Source: Opitutia bacterium UBA977
GTDB taxonomy: Bacteria; Verrucomicrobiota; Verrucomicrobiia; Opitutales; Coraliomargaritaceae
Direction: 5' to 3'
Assembly: GCA_002292345.1 (NCBI GenBank)
Contig: DBBT01000089.1
Span: 2,953 to 15,646, forward strand
DNA length: 12,694 nucleotides
The notes beneath the pieces are model-generated. The model worked only from the letters and a program-made list of their open reading frames with translations, ran no database searches and was not told the DNA's origin. Positions 1 to 7,891 of this stretch are shown here, piece after piece. Made by a program: the position numbers and the translations under genes. Positions within the stretch are counted from its first letter, which is position 1. Each line of letters opens with the position of its first letter.

Positions 1-3000
1 AAACTGAAGTCGTCCACCCAGCCGCGGTCTTCGCCTGCCGAATCCAACGCATCTTTGATGTATTCCCAGCGGAAGGTGTGGTTTCCAGCCGCAACCAAGC
101 GGCTCACGCGGATCCAACCGTCCTCTTCACCTGCAATACTGGCGACGGGATTGCTCAAATCGTCGATATAGAAGTTCAGCTCGTCGCGGCCGAACTCGTC
201 GTTCTGGCTACTCACCTTCCAGCGGAAAGTCACAAAGGTGTCTGTCGTCGCCAAAATACTTGTTTCGAAAGCAGACACTTCCAGATTACCAATATCAAGA
301 CTCATGGCGGCATCGACACCGTCAATCGTAGTCGTCGTTTGACCCACCCATGGGAGTTCTCCATCAAAAGATGGAGTCGTATCTTGGATCACGCTGTTGC
401 CGGCACCGCCGTCTTCGGGGATGAACTCAAACGCCTCCGCAACAGAGACTTCGCTAAAGATAAAATCTTTATCCGCAAAAATCGTGCCGTTGTTAGTTTC
501 GTCTAGCTCTTCGACCGCTTCCAGCGCGTCGATATACACACCGAAGAATAAGCGCTCGCCGATATAGCCGAGCGATACCAGATCCGCACGGATATCCACG
601 GCATCGGGATTAACCAGCACCTCACTGGCAGGCGAACCATTTGCGGCCAGACCGCCGGTGTATTCATAATCCAAGACCACATAATCAGTCGCGGGGTCCA
701 GATCGACATCGCGGGAGAGCAGCACGCGAACGCGAATCGTCTCATTCACAGCGGCGAGGCCTTCGTTGGCGATCGTGAAATCAAAATCCAGCTTGTTCGG
801 ATTTCCATCGGCATCACGGATGAAATAATAGTCAGGCTCGGGATTCACTTCAGTGACGACGAGATCAGGCAGTGCCACGATTTCAACCACCGGATCGGCG
901 GTGATGAATTGATTGTTCGTCTCGCCTGGAAATCCGCCGGCCGTGTATTCGTCGATCTGCCCTGTGGGATCAATCGCCCCCGGAAGAAGCACACCGTCCG
1001 CATCGCTAAAATCATCGATGTAAGCGATCACATAGTAACTACCCGGATCCAAGTTTTCCGGCAGGTTGATAGAGAAACCATTGACCGCGGGGCTACCTGC
1101 AAAAAATTGTTCCTCGACGATATCTTGACGAACAAGAATATCGTCAGGTGTTCCGAGCACACCATCGGGTCGATTTAAAGTGCGATCCTTGGAAAGATAC
1201 ACGGAGATCGCATACTTACTCAAAGCCGTGGTGGATGTTCCCTGATTGCGGCTATTGACGTTGATATTCAGTTGATCGCGCTTGAGGACATACGTGCCGC
1301 TATTTACAATCAGACCGCTTTCAGTTAGATTCACGCCGTCGATGACCAGTTCAGGCTTATCAATAGTAAAAACCTCAAGATTATCGACATAAACCACATC
1401 GCCTGCGGCATCGACACCCTCGACATATTCCCACTCGACTTCGGCCCCGGCAGGGACCACGCGTTGCACCGAGAGCCATCCGTTGGTGTCGCCGAAGATC
1501 TCATTGACCCCGCCACCAGTCACGCCGCCGACAACACGGTAAATCAATTTATTCTCGGCACTGCTCGTGTCTGCGCGCCAATCAAATGTAATCAAGACAG
1601 GATCGGCAAACACTGTGCTAAAGGCCGCACTTTCACCGGCAATAATGGACGGACTTTGAACCGCATCGCCGTCAGTCGTAAACACATTCTCTTGACCAAA
1701 CCAGGTGGCATCACCTGATGTCGTGAAAGTAAGTAGCGGCTGATCAATCGCCTCTGGAATCGGAATACCAAGAACCACCACTTCAGCCGTCGGCGTGAAG
1801 AATACATTATTGGCTTCACCATCTTCACGAATCACCACGTTGGTTTCGGACAGCAGTTCGGTTTGCTCGGTGATGCTGTTATTCACATCGACGATCCCGC
1901 CCAAGTAATAATTACCGGTCGCAAGACCAGCGGGGAGGTTCACGCTAAACGCGATCGCCAGCGATCCGCCTGAATCCAAATCCGCGGCCAGTGTCACGGT
2001 AAATTCTGAATCGAGTTCGATGGAGCCGGAATCGTCCGTGGTTTGAGTCGGCGACAAAAAGAGGCGGACATCAAATTGAGTGCCGCTGGCGATCGAACCA
2101 TCGCCCGTATTTTCCAACGCAATATCGATCTCGATGAGATCTCCCGGATCGTAATCCGCTTGCAGCGGATCGACATCAAGCCCATCGGGATCGGTGAAAA
2201 TCAAATCCGGGAAGAACTCAAAACTGGACGTGGTGCCCGCGTCGTTATTGGTCTCATTGGTTTCTTCGATTACGTCACCGGAGTCCGCGCGGACCACGAT
2301 GTAGTAATTCGCCTGCGCGATACTGGCCGGCAGATCCAAGGTAAAGGGAATGGTCAGACTCTCGCCGGCCGAAATCGGATCCGAAAACAACAGCTCCGTC
2401 CCGCCTCCGCCACCGAAATCGAGAGGAATCGCGTCGGCGCTGTTGAACGAAGTGGTGGGACTTAACACCGCGGATAATTCGAAGGGTGTTGAGATTTCGC
2501 CGGTGCCACTGTTTTGCAGTGAGAAGGAAGCATTCACGGTATCGCCCGGTGCCGGAGTGAGGGTCGAGATGGTTAGGCTGGTTGCTTCGAGATCCGCAAC
2601 ACCGAGGTTGGAATTCGCAAAGAAATCCTGCCCGGGTAGGGACGGGTCGGTTTGTCCGTTCGCCAACTGGCCCACATCATTGATACCCGCAGTCAGTAGA
2701 AATCCGTCAGCGTCAACGACCGCAGAAAACTCTTCACCCGCACCAATGGCGAGAAATGTGTCCGGCACCTCGAGTGCGGTCGGCAAGTCTTTTTTGATAT
2801 TCGGGAAAAGGAAGCTTCCTTGCCCGTCGTAAAGAGGCAACCCTAGTTGACCGCCCTGATAATTATTACCCCAGCCGTATAGCGTGCCATCGTCCTTCAA
2901 TCCGAGCGTATGCGCGGAGCTCGAAGTCGATGCAACTGAAACATCGACCCAGTCGACGCCCGTGCCAACCCGAGCCGGTATTTTCTCTAAACCATTACCG

Positions 3001-3848
3001 CCGGTGCCGAGATTCCCACCGCTACCCCACACCCACAACTGCCCCGTTTGAGTCGCGGTATTGCGCAAGGCAAAGGTCGCATTGTAACCACCGAAAAGAT
3101 CGCTCCATCCAGCGGCCGTGCCGACTTGAGTCGGAGCAACCACCCCGATTGGGGGGTTGCCATTGACTAATATGCCCAACTCATACCCGCCATTCTGGGC
3201 AGAATTACCGATGCCCCATGCCCACAGCGTGCCATCCGAGCGAATCGCATGCGAGTGCGCTTTGCCTGCGGCAATCGCGATATAGGGGTTCGCGTCAAAA
3301 GGTGTTTGGATACTCGTCCGAATATCCAGATCAGGATCATTAAAAATAGGGCCGAAGCCAAGCTGCCCGTAACTATTGCCGCCCCAGACGAAAAGTAAAC
3401 CGTTGCTCTTACGCGCCATCGAGTGAAATTCCCCAGCGGCAATTTCGACCCAATCGATCGCGGTGCTGATTTGCACCGGATCCACACGATTCGTAGTCGT
3501 TCCATCGCCAAGCTGGCCACGCGTGTTCGAGCCCCAAGCCCACAAAGTACCGTCGGTGCGTATCGCAAGCACATGAGCCGACGCTGCGGGCGTGCGACTG
3601 ACCGAGACCTCTCTCCACTGCTCAGGCGGCAGAATTTGCTGAATTTCGCCCGCTGCAACCTCGGTCGCAATGGCGCCCCAGACGAACAGATTGCCATTGG
3701 CATCAACCACCGCACCGAAGTCGTCGCCGACGGACATACTGTAATCCTGCGCCTGCGCGCCGATCTCAGCGGCAAAAAACAATAATACAGAAAGGAGAGC
3801 AGGCCGGGAGAAGCAGTGGACTTTTTTGAGTCTAAGTATAATATCCAT
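1..3848 (-). CDS. Giant secreted RCC1-propeller / CARDB / jelly-roll protein, C-terminus beyond window
   Basis: The frame is open for 1282 codons from an ATG at 3848 to the left edge, with no stop, so the C-terminus is missing. Residues 1-34 are a signal peptide: basic start (RLKKVHCFSR), hydrophobic core (ALLSVLLFFAAEIG), then AQAQ. Residues 40-398 hold seven RCC1-type repeats, recognisable from strands such as DGTLWAWGSN followed by GQLG, enough for a complete seven-bladed propeller. After this come CARDB (adhesion/APHP-type) domains at about 413-543 and 544-684, a jelly-roll-like module at 692-828, CARDB domains at 829-985 and 991-1128, and a second jelly-roll-like module from 1140 onward. 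CARDB ends carry ETNETNN, GETNN and DETNN; the jelly rolls share GWLSVQR/GWIRVSR and WEY motifs. The start lies 27 nt after the secretin stop with only a purine-rich GAGAGA upstream, so it is probably the last gene, or near-last, of the pilus-like operon. I infer a cell-surface or secreted adhesin-like role; no enzymatic motif is visible. Confidence 0.87.
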   Translation of the reverse strand, partial: MDIILRLKKVHCFSRPALLSVLLFFAAEIGAQAQDYSMSVGDDFGAVVDANGNLFVWGAIATEVAAGEIQQILPPEQWREVSVSRTPAASAHVLAIRTDGTLWAWGSNTRGQLGDGTTTNRVDPVQISTAIDWVEIAAGEFHSMARKSNGLLFVWGGNSYGQLGFGPIFNDPDLDIRTSIQTPFDANPYIAIAAGKAHSHAIRSDGTLWAWGIGNSAQNGGYELGILVNGNPPIGVVAPTQVGTAAGWSDLFGGYNATFALRNTATQTGQLWVWGSGGNLGTGGNGLEKIPARVGTGVDWVDVSVASTSSSAHTLGLKDDGTLYGWGNNYQGGQLGLPLYDGQGSFLFPNIKKDLPTALEVPDTFLAIGAGEEFSAVVDADGFLLTAGINDVGQLANGQTDPSLPGQDFFANSNLGVADLEATSLTISTLTPAPGDTVNASFSLQNSGTGEISTPFELSAVLSPTTSFNSADAIPLDFGGGGGTELLFSDPISAGESLTIPFTLDLPASIAQANYYIVVRADSGDVIEETNETNNDAGTTSSFEFFPDLIFTDPDGLDVDPLQADYDPGDLIEIDIALENTGDGSIASGTQFDVRLFLSPTQTTDDSGSIELDSEFTVTLAADLDSGGSLAIAFSVNLPAGLATGNYYLGGIVDVNNSITEQTELLSETNVVIREDGEANNVFFTPTAEVVVLGIPIPEAIDQPLLTFTTSGDATWFGQENVFTTDGDAVQSPSIIAGESAAFSTVFADPVLITFDWRADTSSAENKLIYRVVGGVTGGGVNEIFGDTNGWLSVQRVVPAGAEVEWEYVEGVDAAGDVVYVDNLEVFTIDKPELVIDGVNLTESGLIVNSGTYVLKRDQLNINVNSRNQGTSTTALSKYAISVYLSKDRTLNRPDGVLGTPDDILVRQDIVEEQFFAGSPAVNGFSINLPENLDPGSYYVIAYIDDFSDADGVLLPGAIDPTGQIDEYTAGGFPGETNNQFITADPVVEIVALPDLVVTEVNPEPDYYFIRDADGNPNKLDFDFTIANEGLAAVNETIRVRVLLSRDVDLDPATDYVVLDYEYTGGLAANGSPASEVLVNPDAVDIRADLVSLGYIGERLFFGVYIDALEAVEELDETNNGTIFADKDFIFSEVSVAEAFEFIPEDGGAGNSVIQDTTPSFDGELPWVGQTTTTIDGVDAAMSLDIGNLEVSAFETSILATTDTFVTFRWKVSSQNDEFGRDELNFYIDDLSNPVASIAGEEDGWIRVSRLVAAGNHTFRWEYIKDALDSAGEDRGWVDDFS

Positions 3849-3875
3849 AAGGAATCTCTCTTGCTCGGGTTAAAA

Positions 3876-5990
3876 TTAGCGACGGCGGCGATTACTGCGA
3901 CTTGACGTATCAAAGGCTGCGCCGTCGGCGGCGGTAACTTTGCTGGTATCTTTTTCATCCTGCTCAACAGTGCGCTCGATTGCCTCGAGCTCAGAGGGCT
4001 CCTTGGCAATCGCGGCGGCGGCTTCGTCGGCTAGCTTGCTGGCATCTTTTTCGGCCTGCTTGCCCGCGCGCTCGATTGCCTTGAGTTCAGTGCGCCCCTC
4101 CGCCATCGCTTCGGATCGACGTGTCTGCGCTCGGAAATCTTCTATGTCCTGCAGCGTTTTCAAATCTTCTGGCGATAGCTGGTAGCCAGGCACATCGGCT
4201 GGCACCACGCCCATTTGGTGGAGCACGCGTGGGTCGATGATATCTCGGTAACTACTGCCATCTGGATTCAACGTTTTCGCGGTGATGAAGATAATTAGGT
4301 TCTTCTGTCTCATTGTGTTAGACTCACTGCTAAAGAGCCGCCCGATGTAAGGCAGGCTTCCCAAAACTGGGACTGCCGTACCTCCCAGCACCTCTTCATT
4401 CTGAGTCAATCCACCGATCGCAAGCGTGTAGCCATCTTTAATCACCACATTTGTTTCAGCTTTTCTTCTGGATATAATTGGCTGAGGTCCAATATCAGTG
4501 AACTGGGTGCCAATCTGATTCGATACACTCGGAATTACCAATAGATTTATAAATCCCGCATCGTTCACCTGAGGTGTCACCCGCACTTGCGTGCCAAATA
4601 CCAGTGGCTCAGCCAAACCATCCGCGCGTTGCTCACCTGTTTGTTCATCAATCGAGAACTCCACCTGAGGGATCTCTGTTACAATATCGATGGTGGCTTC
4701 TTGATTACTCATGGTCACCACCGTGGGATTCGCGACTAGTTCCGTGTCATTATTCTGCTCGAGCGCAGAAATCACGACTCGAAACTCGTCTGCAGAGAAC
4801 ACCGCCGTGTCCAAACGACTGGTGCCGGCCAAACTCTCCATGGTGCGAGTGAAGTCAGTGCCATTGCCAGATAAAACATCATTATCAGAAGCAAATATTG
4901 GTCCATCCGCCAAACTAAAGCCATTATTACTGCTAGAATTAGAGCTATTATTACTCGTGTCATTACGTATTGAATCATCTTGGCTAACCCGATTCCGCGA
5001 CCATTCACGCTGAAATGGCCCCGCGGAGGCACCGTAACCCTCTAAAGAACTCCAATTAACTCCAATGTTCTTTTGATCGGTATTCTCGACTTCGATGAAC
5101 TTCGTTTCAATCATCACTTGGTCAGTCGCTTTATCGAGTTTTTCAATGATCTCTTGAATCTGGTTCATCCGCGACGGACGCTCAGTAATCACCAGTGCAT
5201 TACTGCGAACGTCAACTTGCACACGACCACCGGCAGCAGTATCGATCAGCGGAGCGATCGAGTTTTGCAGCTCTTCGGCAGTAGCATAATTCAAAACAAA
5301 GACGCGGGTATCCACGGGTTCGGTGGTCAGCTCTTCGATACTCTTAATCCGAATGATATTACGATCTTCAACATACGTGAAACCCAATGGCTCTAAGGCG
5401 ACCTCAAACACTTGGCGCCAGGTAATGTTGCGAAGCTTAACAGAGGTGCGTCCTTGCAGAGTATCAGGAATCACCACATTTAAATCAAAAAGGTCGGCTA
5501 CATTACGGAGAATCGTGCGAACTTCCTCGTCTGGGAAATCAACCGAAATGGTCTCCTCTTCAGTCACTTTCACCCCACTAGGGCCGGAGGTTTCCTGACC
5601 AGGCAATTCCAGCTCCACCTTGGAATCGCTCGGTAGCGCGGTGGTAGCCACGTCAATGATCTCGGGTGCCTCCACATCCACCATGACACCTGCAGTCGGC
5701 GCATCTAGAATCTCTACGACTTCGCCAACACCATCCAACTCCGTATCAAACTCGGCCACCGCAGTTGTCGGCTGCGCCGCAGCTACTTCGCCAACCTTGT
5801 CTGCTGCAGTATCTCCGAGGCCGCCCAGCGCGGGTGTATCCACGGAGTCGGATGCCTCAGCTACATCCTCGATGATCACCACATCGGATAGATCAATGTC
5901 GCTGAGCGCGGGATCATCTTCAAGCCCCACTTGGGCCCACAGGACGATTGACGCAAGGAGCAATAAAGAGACAAAGTTGTGCTTTTTCAT
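3876..5990 (-). CDS. Outer-membrane secretin (PilQ/GspD superfamily)
   Basis: A 704-residue secretin, the multimeric outer-membrane channel of type IV pili and type II secretion systems. Residues 1-20 are a signal peptide without a lipobox cysteine. Residues 21-146 are an acidic, low-complexity Ala/Asp/Glu/Val segment with no AMIN domain that I can recognise. An STN/N0-like domain spans about 147-218 (ISVDFPDEEVRTILRNVA), followed by a secretin_N (KH-like) module at about 229-292 (VFVLNYATAEEL, RSNALVITE). The secretin core lies at about 415-572, with LVANPTVVTMSNQEA, the VTPQVN strand, KDGYTLAIGGL and the diagnostic VPVLGSLPYIGRLF motif. An Asn/Ser-rich loop (343-357) interrupts the region before the core. 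The C-terminal 130 residues are charged, carry a 32-residue tandem repeat, and end in SNRRRR; no typical pilotin-binding S-domain is evident. There is no Shine-Dalgarno. A weak internal promoter (TTGCGC-17-TATATC, 6061-6033) is possible. The PilM-N-O-P-like genes upstream favour PilQ over GspD, but I cannot decide from sequence alone. Confidence 0.93.
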   Translation of the reverse strand: MKKHNFVSLLLLASIVLWAQVGLEDDPALSDIDLSDVVIIEDVAEASDSVDTPALGGLGDTAADKVGEVAAAQPTTAVAEFDTELDGVGEVVEILDAPTAGVMVDVEAPEIIDVATTALPSDSKVELELPGQETSGPSGVKVTEEETISVDFPDEEVRTILRNVADLFDLNVVIPDTLQGRTSVKLRNITWRQVFEVALEPLGFTYVEDRNIIRIKSIEELTTEPVDTRVFVLNYATAEELQNSIAPLIDTAAGGRVQVDVRSNALVITERPSRMNQIQEIIEKLDKATDQVMIETKFIEVENTDQKNIGVNWSSLEGYGASAGPFQREWSRNRVSQDDSIRNDTSNNSSNSSSNNGFSLADGPIFASDNDVLSGNGTDFTRTMESLAGTSRLDTAVFSADEFRVVISALEQNNDTELVANPTVVTMSNQEATIDIVTEIPQVEFSIDEQTGEQRADGLAEPLVFGTQVRVTPQVNDAGFINLLVIPSVSNQIGTQFTDIGPQPIISRRKAETNVVIKDGYTLAIGGLTQNEEVLGGTAVPVLGSLPYIGRLFSSESNTMRQKNLIIFITAKTLNPDGSSYRDIIDPRVLHQMGVVPADVPGYQLSPEDLKTLQDIEDFRAQTRRSEAMAEGRTELKAIERAGKQAEKDASKLADEAAAAIAKEPSELEAIERTVEQDEKDTSKVTAADGAAFDTSSRSNRRRR
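3900..4091 (-). repeat. Tandem 96-bp (32-residue) repeat in secretin C-terminal tail
   Basis: Two adjacent 96-bp units encode residues 634-665 and 666-697 of the secretin. They align as TELKAIERAGKQAEKDASKL against SELEAIERTVEQDEKDTSKV. The DNA is also similar: the gctgg-atcttttt block recurs exactly 96 nt apart at 3942 and 4038. The predicted product is a charged, helical, coiled-coil-like tail. The second copy has diverged at its end and runs into the terminal Arg-rich stretch. Confidence 0.8.
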
Positions 5991-6062
5991 AAGGCAGGAG
6001 GGTTGAGTGAATTAGATGGAGTAAAATTTAACGATATAATATGAATGCAATGACGGCGCAAA

Positions 6063-6641
6063 TTACTGAGTGGAATCTTTGGTTACACCAGTAGACCTCG
6101 GAGAAGAGGCGTCGAAGGGCAGCGTCAAACTGGCAGCTCCCATTTTTAAGGTGTAGCCGCGGGAATTGACATCTATAAGGGTCACGGTGAATGACCGCCC
6201 CGCGACCTGCGGTATTTTTGCGGGAAAACTAGCGCCGGACTTAAGCATGCCGCCGCCTTGGAGTTGAAGATAATGTGTGGTCCCACGAGCGAGCGTGCCG
6301 CTCACTTGCTTCGCCAAGTTGAGCCCGATCACTTTAAGAATCGAAGCATCGTCATACACCACGGAAGCGTCGATAATGTCGGGCTTCTTTTCGATCACGC
6401 GAGGGACGAATTCAACCACCTCTTTAAAGGCATATGGATTATCGAGCGTTTCAATGGTGGCACCAAAGCCTTCATCCACTTGGTTTAAATGAGTCTCCGC
6501 TACAGCCAAGACATGCTCACGCATCTGATACGCTAGCACACGGTCCTTACGCCCCGAAAGCTTAATCTCTGGAGTCGCGGCAAATACATAGGCCCCGAAG
6601 AATAGCTCGGCAAACAATAACAGAAAGCATGTTTTTTTCAT
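6063..6641 (-). CDS. Periplasmic protein in PilP position, family not recognised
   Basis: A 192-residue protein with a clear signal peptide (MKKTCFLLLFAELFFGAYVFA, cut near residue 22) and otherwise soluble, so probably periplasmic. The cysteine at residue 5 lies before the hydrophobic core, so this is not a lipobox. The middle (about 25-105) looks alpha/beta. The end (about 107-180) is beta-rich, with VSGTLARGTTHYLQL, a Gly-rich GGGMLKSG turn and FTVTLIDVNSRGYTLKMG. Such a small beta domain recalls the PilP/GspC homology-region fold, though I see no family-defining motif. It lies between the PilO-like gene (12 nt gap) and the secretin (72 nt gap), exactly where PilP usually sits. PilP links the inner-membrane PilNO complex to the secretin. 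Assignment to that role is inference from position, size and export signal. No Shine-Dalgarno precedes the ATG. Confidence 0.85.
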   Translation of the reverse strand: MKKTCFLLLFAELFFGAYVFAATPEIKLSGRKDRVLAYQMREHVLAVAETHLNQVDEGFGATIETLDNPYAFKEVVEFVPRVIEKKPDIIDASVVYDDASILKVIGLNLAKQVSGTLARGTTHYLQLQGGGMLKSGASFPAKIPQVAGRSFTVTLIDVNSRGYTLKMGAASLTLPFDASSPRSTGVTKDSTQ

Positions 6642-6653
6642 AACGTTTTTTAT

Positions 6654-7229
6654 TTAATTCTTTTCAGCCAGTACAACGACATGCAACTTCGCCGACAGAG
6701 TCCCGGGCGCCGCTCCTACGGCCGTCGAAGCATATACCTCAAAATTGGCAATTCGCATAAGAGCGTCCGCCTGCTGGATTTCATACATAAATTCGAGAAT
6801 TTCTTGAAAGGTTCCATCCACTCTAATCTCGTAAACAATCCCAGAATGCAGTGATAGCTCATTCGGCCCGCCTTTAATCAACGCCGGATCTTCGTCTGTC
6901 AACTGACTCACATTCGAAATGATAATATCGAGCTTATCCTCATACGAATAAAAGAAAGCGGTATTGATCGAACGCTCATTTCGATTGAATAAACGCTCAT
7001 CAATTGAAGCCACATAACTAAGCAAAGACTCCGCATCTTGTTCTAGGTCTTTCGAGTCAATGACGTTGTCGTTGATCGTCCTAAGCCGAGCAATCAGCTC
7101 AGTCTCCTGCACCGACAACTCGGGAACCACATCACCACGAACAAAGACGACTGCGACACAAACGATAAACACCAACGCACCGACAACCGCGATGGGGTAG
7201 TCTCTCAATTTATCAATGATTACGTTCAT
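6654..7229 (-). CDS. PilO/GspM-like bitopic inner-membrane protein
   Basis: A 191-residue protein with a short cytoplasmic N-terminus ([12 protein letters not shown]), one transmembrane helix at about residues 13-31 (IAVVGALVFIVCVAVVFV), and a periplasmic part. The latter starts with a helical, acidic segment (35-75), consistent with a coiled coil, and ends in an alpha/beta domain (about 125-190: IVYEIRVDGTFQEILEFMYEIQ, then AKLHVVVLAEK). This is the architecture of PilO, the ferredoxin-like-fold partner of PilN in the type IV pilus alignment complex; GspM of type II secretion has the same layout. The ATG overlaps the upstream stop (ATGA), implying translational coupling, and is preceded by the best Shine-Dalgarno in the window. 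Sequence identity to named families looks low, so the call rests on architecture and order. Confidence 0.85.
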   Translation of the reverse strand: MNVIIDKLRDYPIAVVGALVFIVCVAVVFVRGDVVPELSVQETELIARLRTINDNVIDSKDLEQDAESLLSYVASIDERLFNRNERSINTAFFYSYEDKLDIIISNVSQLTDEDPALIKGGPNELSLHSGIVYEIRVDGTFQEILEFMYEIQQADALMRIANFEVYASTAVGAAPGTLSAKLHVVVLAEKN

Positions 7230-7891
7230 TCCTCACCTCCTTTGCTTGGACTTGTACTGGCCGCTGGCGTCAATGAGATCGAAATTCGAAAAGGCGTAAT
7301 CCCCGTCTTCGCGTTGCGTTGCTGCATACTTTCATCGACAAATACTTCAAACCCATCTGGTTTTAGTGATGGCGAGGCTTGCAACGCTTCTTTAAATTCA
7401 GTCAAAACCTTCAATCCGCGGGCATCGCCTGTAATGTTAATTTCATATGACATCTGCGCCTGCGCTTCCGTTTGGTCTGTTCCCTTCTGCTTAATAATCT
7501 CATCCGAGAGCATCACGCGCGAAAAGATCAAACCCGTGGGCTTGAGTTGTGTAAGCTCGGCCAGTAACTCATGCGCCGTAAAGGGTGCTCGGAAAAAATC
7601 CTGCAACTCCACCACACTCTGAGCAGACTGGCGAAAGCGCTCACTTTCCTTTAAACTTTGATCATTATTCTCTTCCGTATCTTCGATGTTTTGCTCCATG
7701 TTAGCAATTGAGCGGTGTAATGTATAAGCTCGGTACTCGCTTTGCAACAGGGTGAATATGGCGATTAACATCAGCGCGATGGCAATGGCGTTAATGGTAA
7801 AATCGGTGCGGACGATCTTAATATCAGGCAGTGTCGACTGAATTTTAAAGTCCGGGCGCCAATAGGGTTGTATATCGCGTTGTCTGCTCAT
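7226..7891 (-). CDS. PilN-like bitopic inner-membrane protein
   Basis: A 221-residue protein with a cytoplasmic N-terminus of about 30 residues, one transmembrane helix at about 33-50 ([18 protein letters not shown]), then a periplasmic coiled-coil-like segment (about 52-95, rich in Glu/Gln/Asn) and an alpha/beta domain (105-212). That domain contains [18 protein letters not shown], a beta strand [11 protein letters not shown], and helix [10 protein letters not shown]. PilN normally has this layout: its N-terminus binds PilM in the cytoplasm and its periplasmic domain pairs with PilO. It overlaps both neighbours by ATGA (start at 7891 in the PilM-like stop, stop at 7226 in the PilO-like start), and AGAGGA lies upstream of its ATG. 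The N-terminus lacks the classic I/V-N-L-L-P PilN peptide that docks on PilM; a diverged form such as KIQSTLPD may replace it. Confidence 0.86.
   Translation of the reverse strand: MSRQRDIQPYWRPDFKIQSTLPDIKIVRTDFTINAIAIALMLIAIFTLLQSEYRAYTLHRSIANMEQNIEDTEENNDQSLKESERFRQSAQSVVELQDFFRAPFTAHELLAELTQLKPTGLIFSRVMLSDEIIKQKGTDQTEAQAQMSYEINITGDARGLKVLTEFKEALQASPSLKPDGFEVFVDESMQQRNAKTGITPFRISISLTPAASTSPSKGGEE
7233..7242 (-). promoter_or_regulatory. Near-perfect Shine-Dalgarno for the PilO-like gene
   Basis: The minus strand reads AAGGAGGTGA, a 10-nt match to the anti-Shine-Dalgarno sequence, with GGAGG ending 6 nt before the ATG at 7229. It lies inside the last codons of the PilN-like gene (SKGGEE). 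Most other genes here have little or no Shine-Dalgarno, so this start is likely to be translated strongly, either by coupling or by independent initiation. Confidence 0.8.

Noticed and set aside
2043..2832. Two overlapping plus-strand frames of 140 and 160 codons
   Set aside because: Antisense shadows of the CARDB-coding region, with composition typical of reversed GC-rich codons.
3167..4009. 280-codon minus-strand open frame crossing the RCC1 gene start
   Set aside because: It is a shifted frame over the true RCC1 coding frame and the secretin end. Its product is Arg/Ser-rich with no domain, while the adjacent frame gives a signal peptide and RCC1 repeats.
5620..6006. 128-codon plus-strand frame antisense to the secretin start
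   Set aside because: Ser/Thr/Ala-rich translation produced by the antisense of the acidic low-complexity segment; no family match and no ribosome site.
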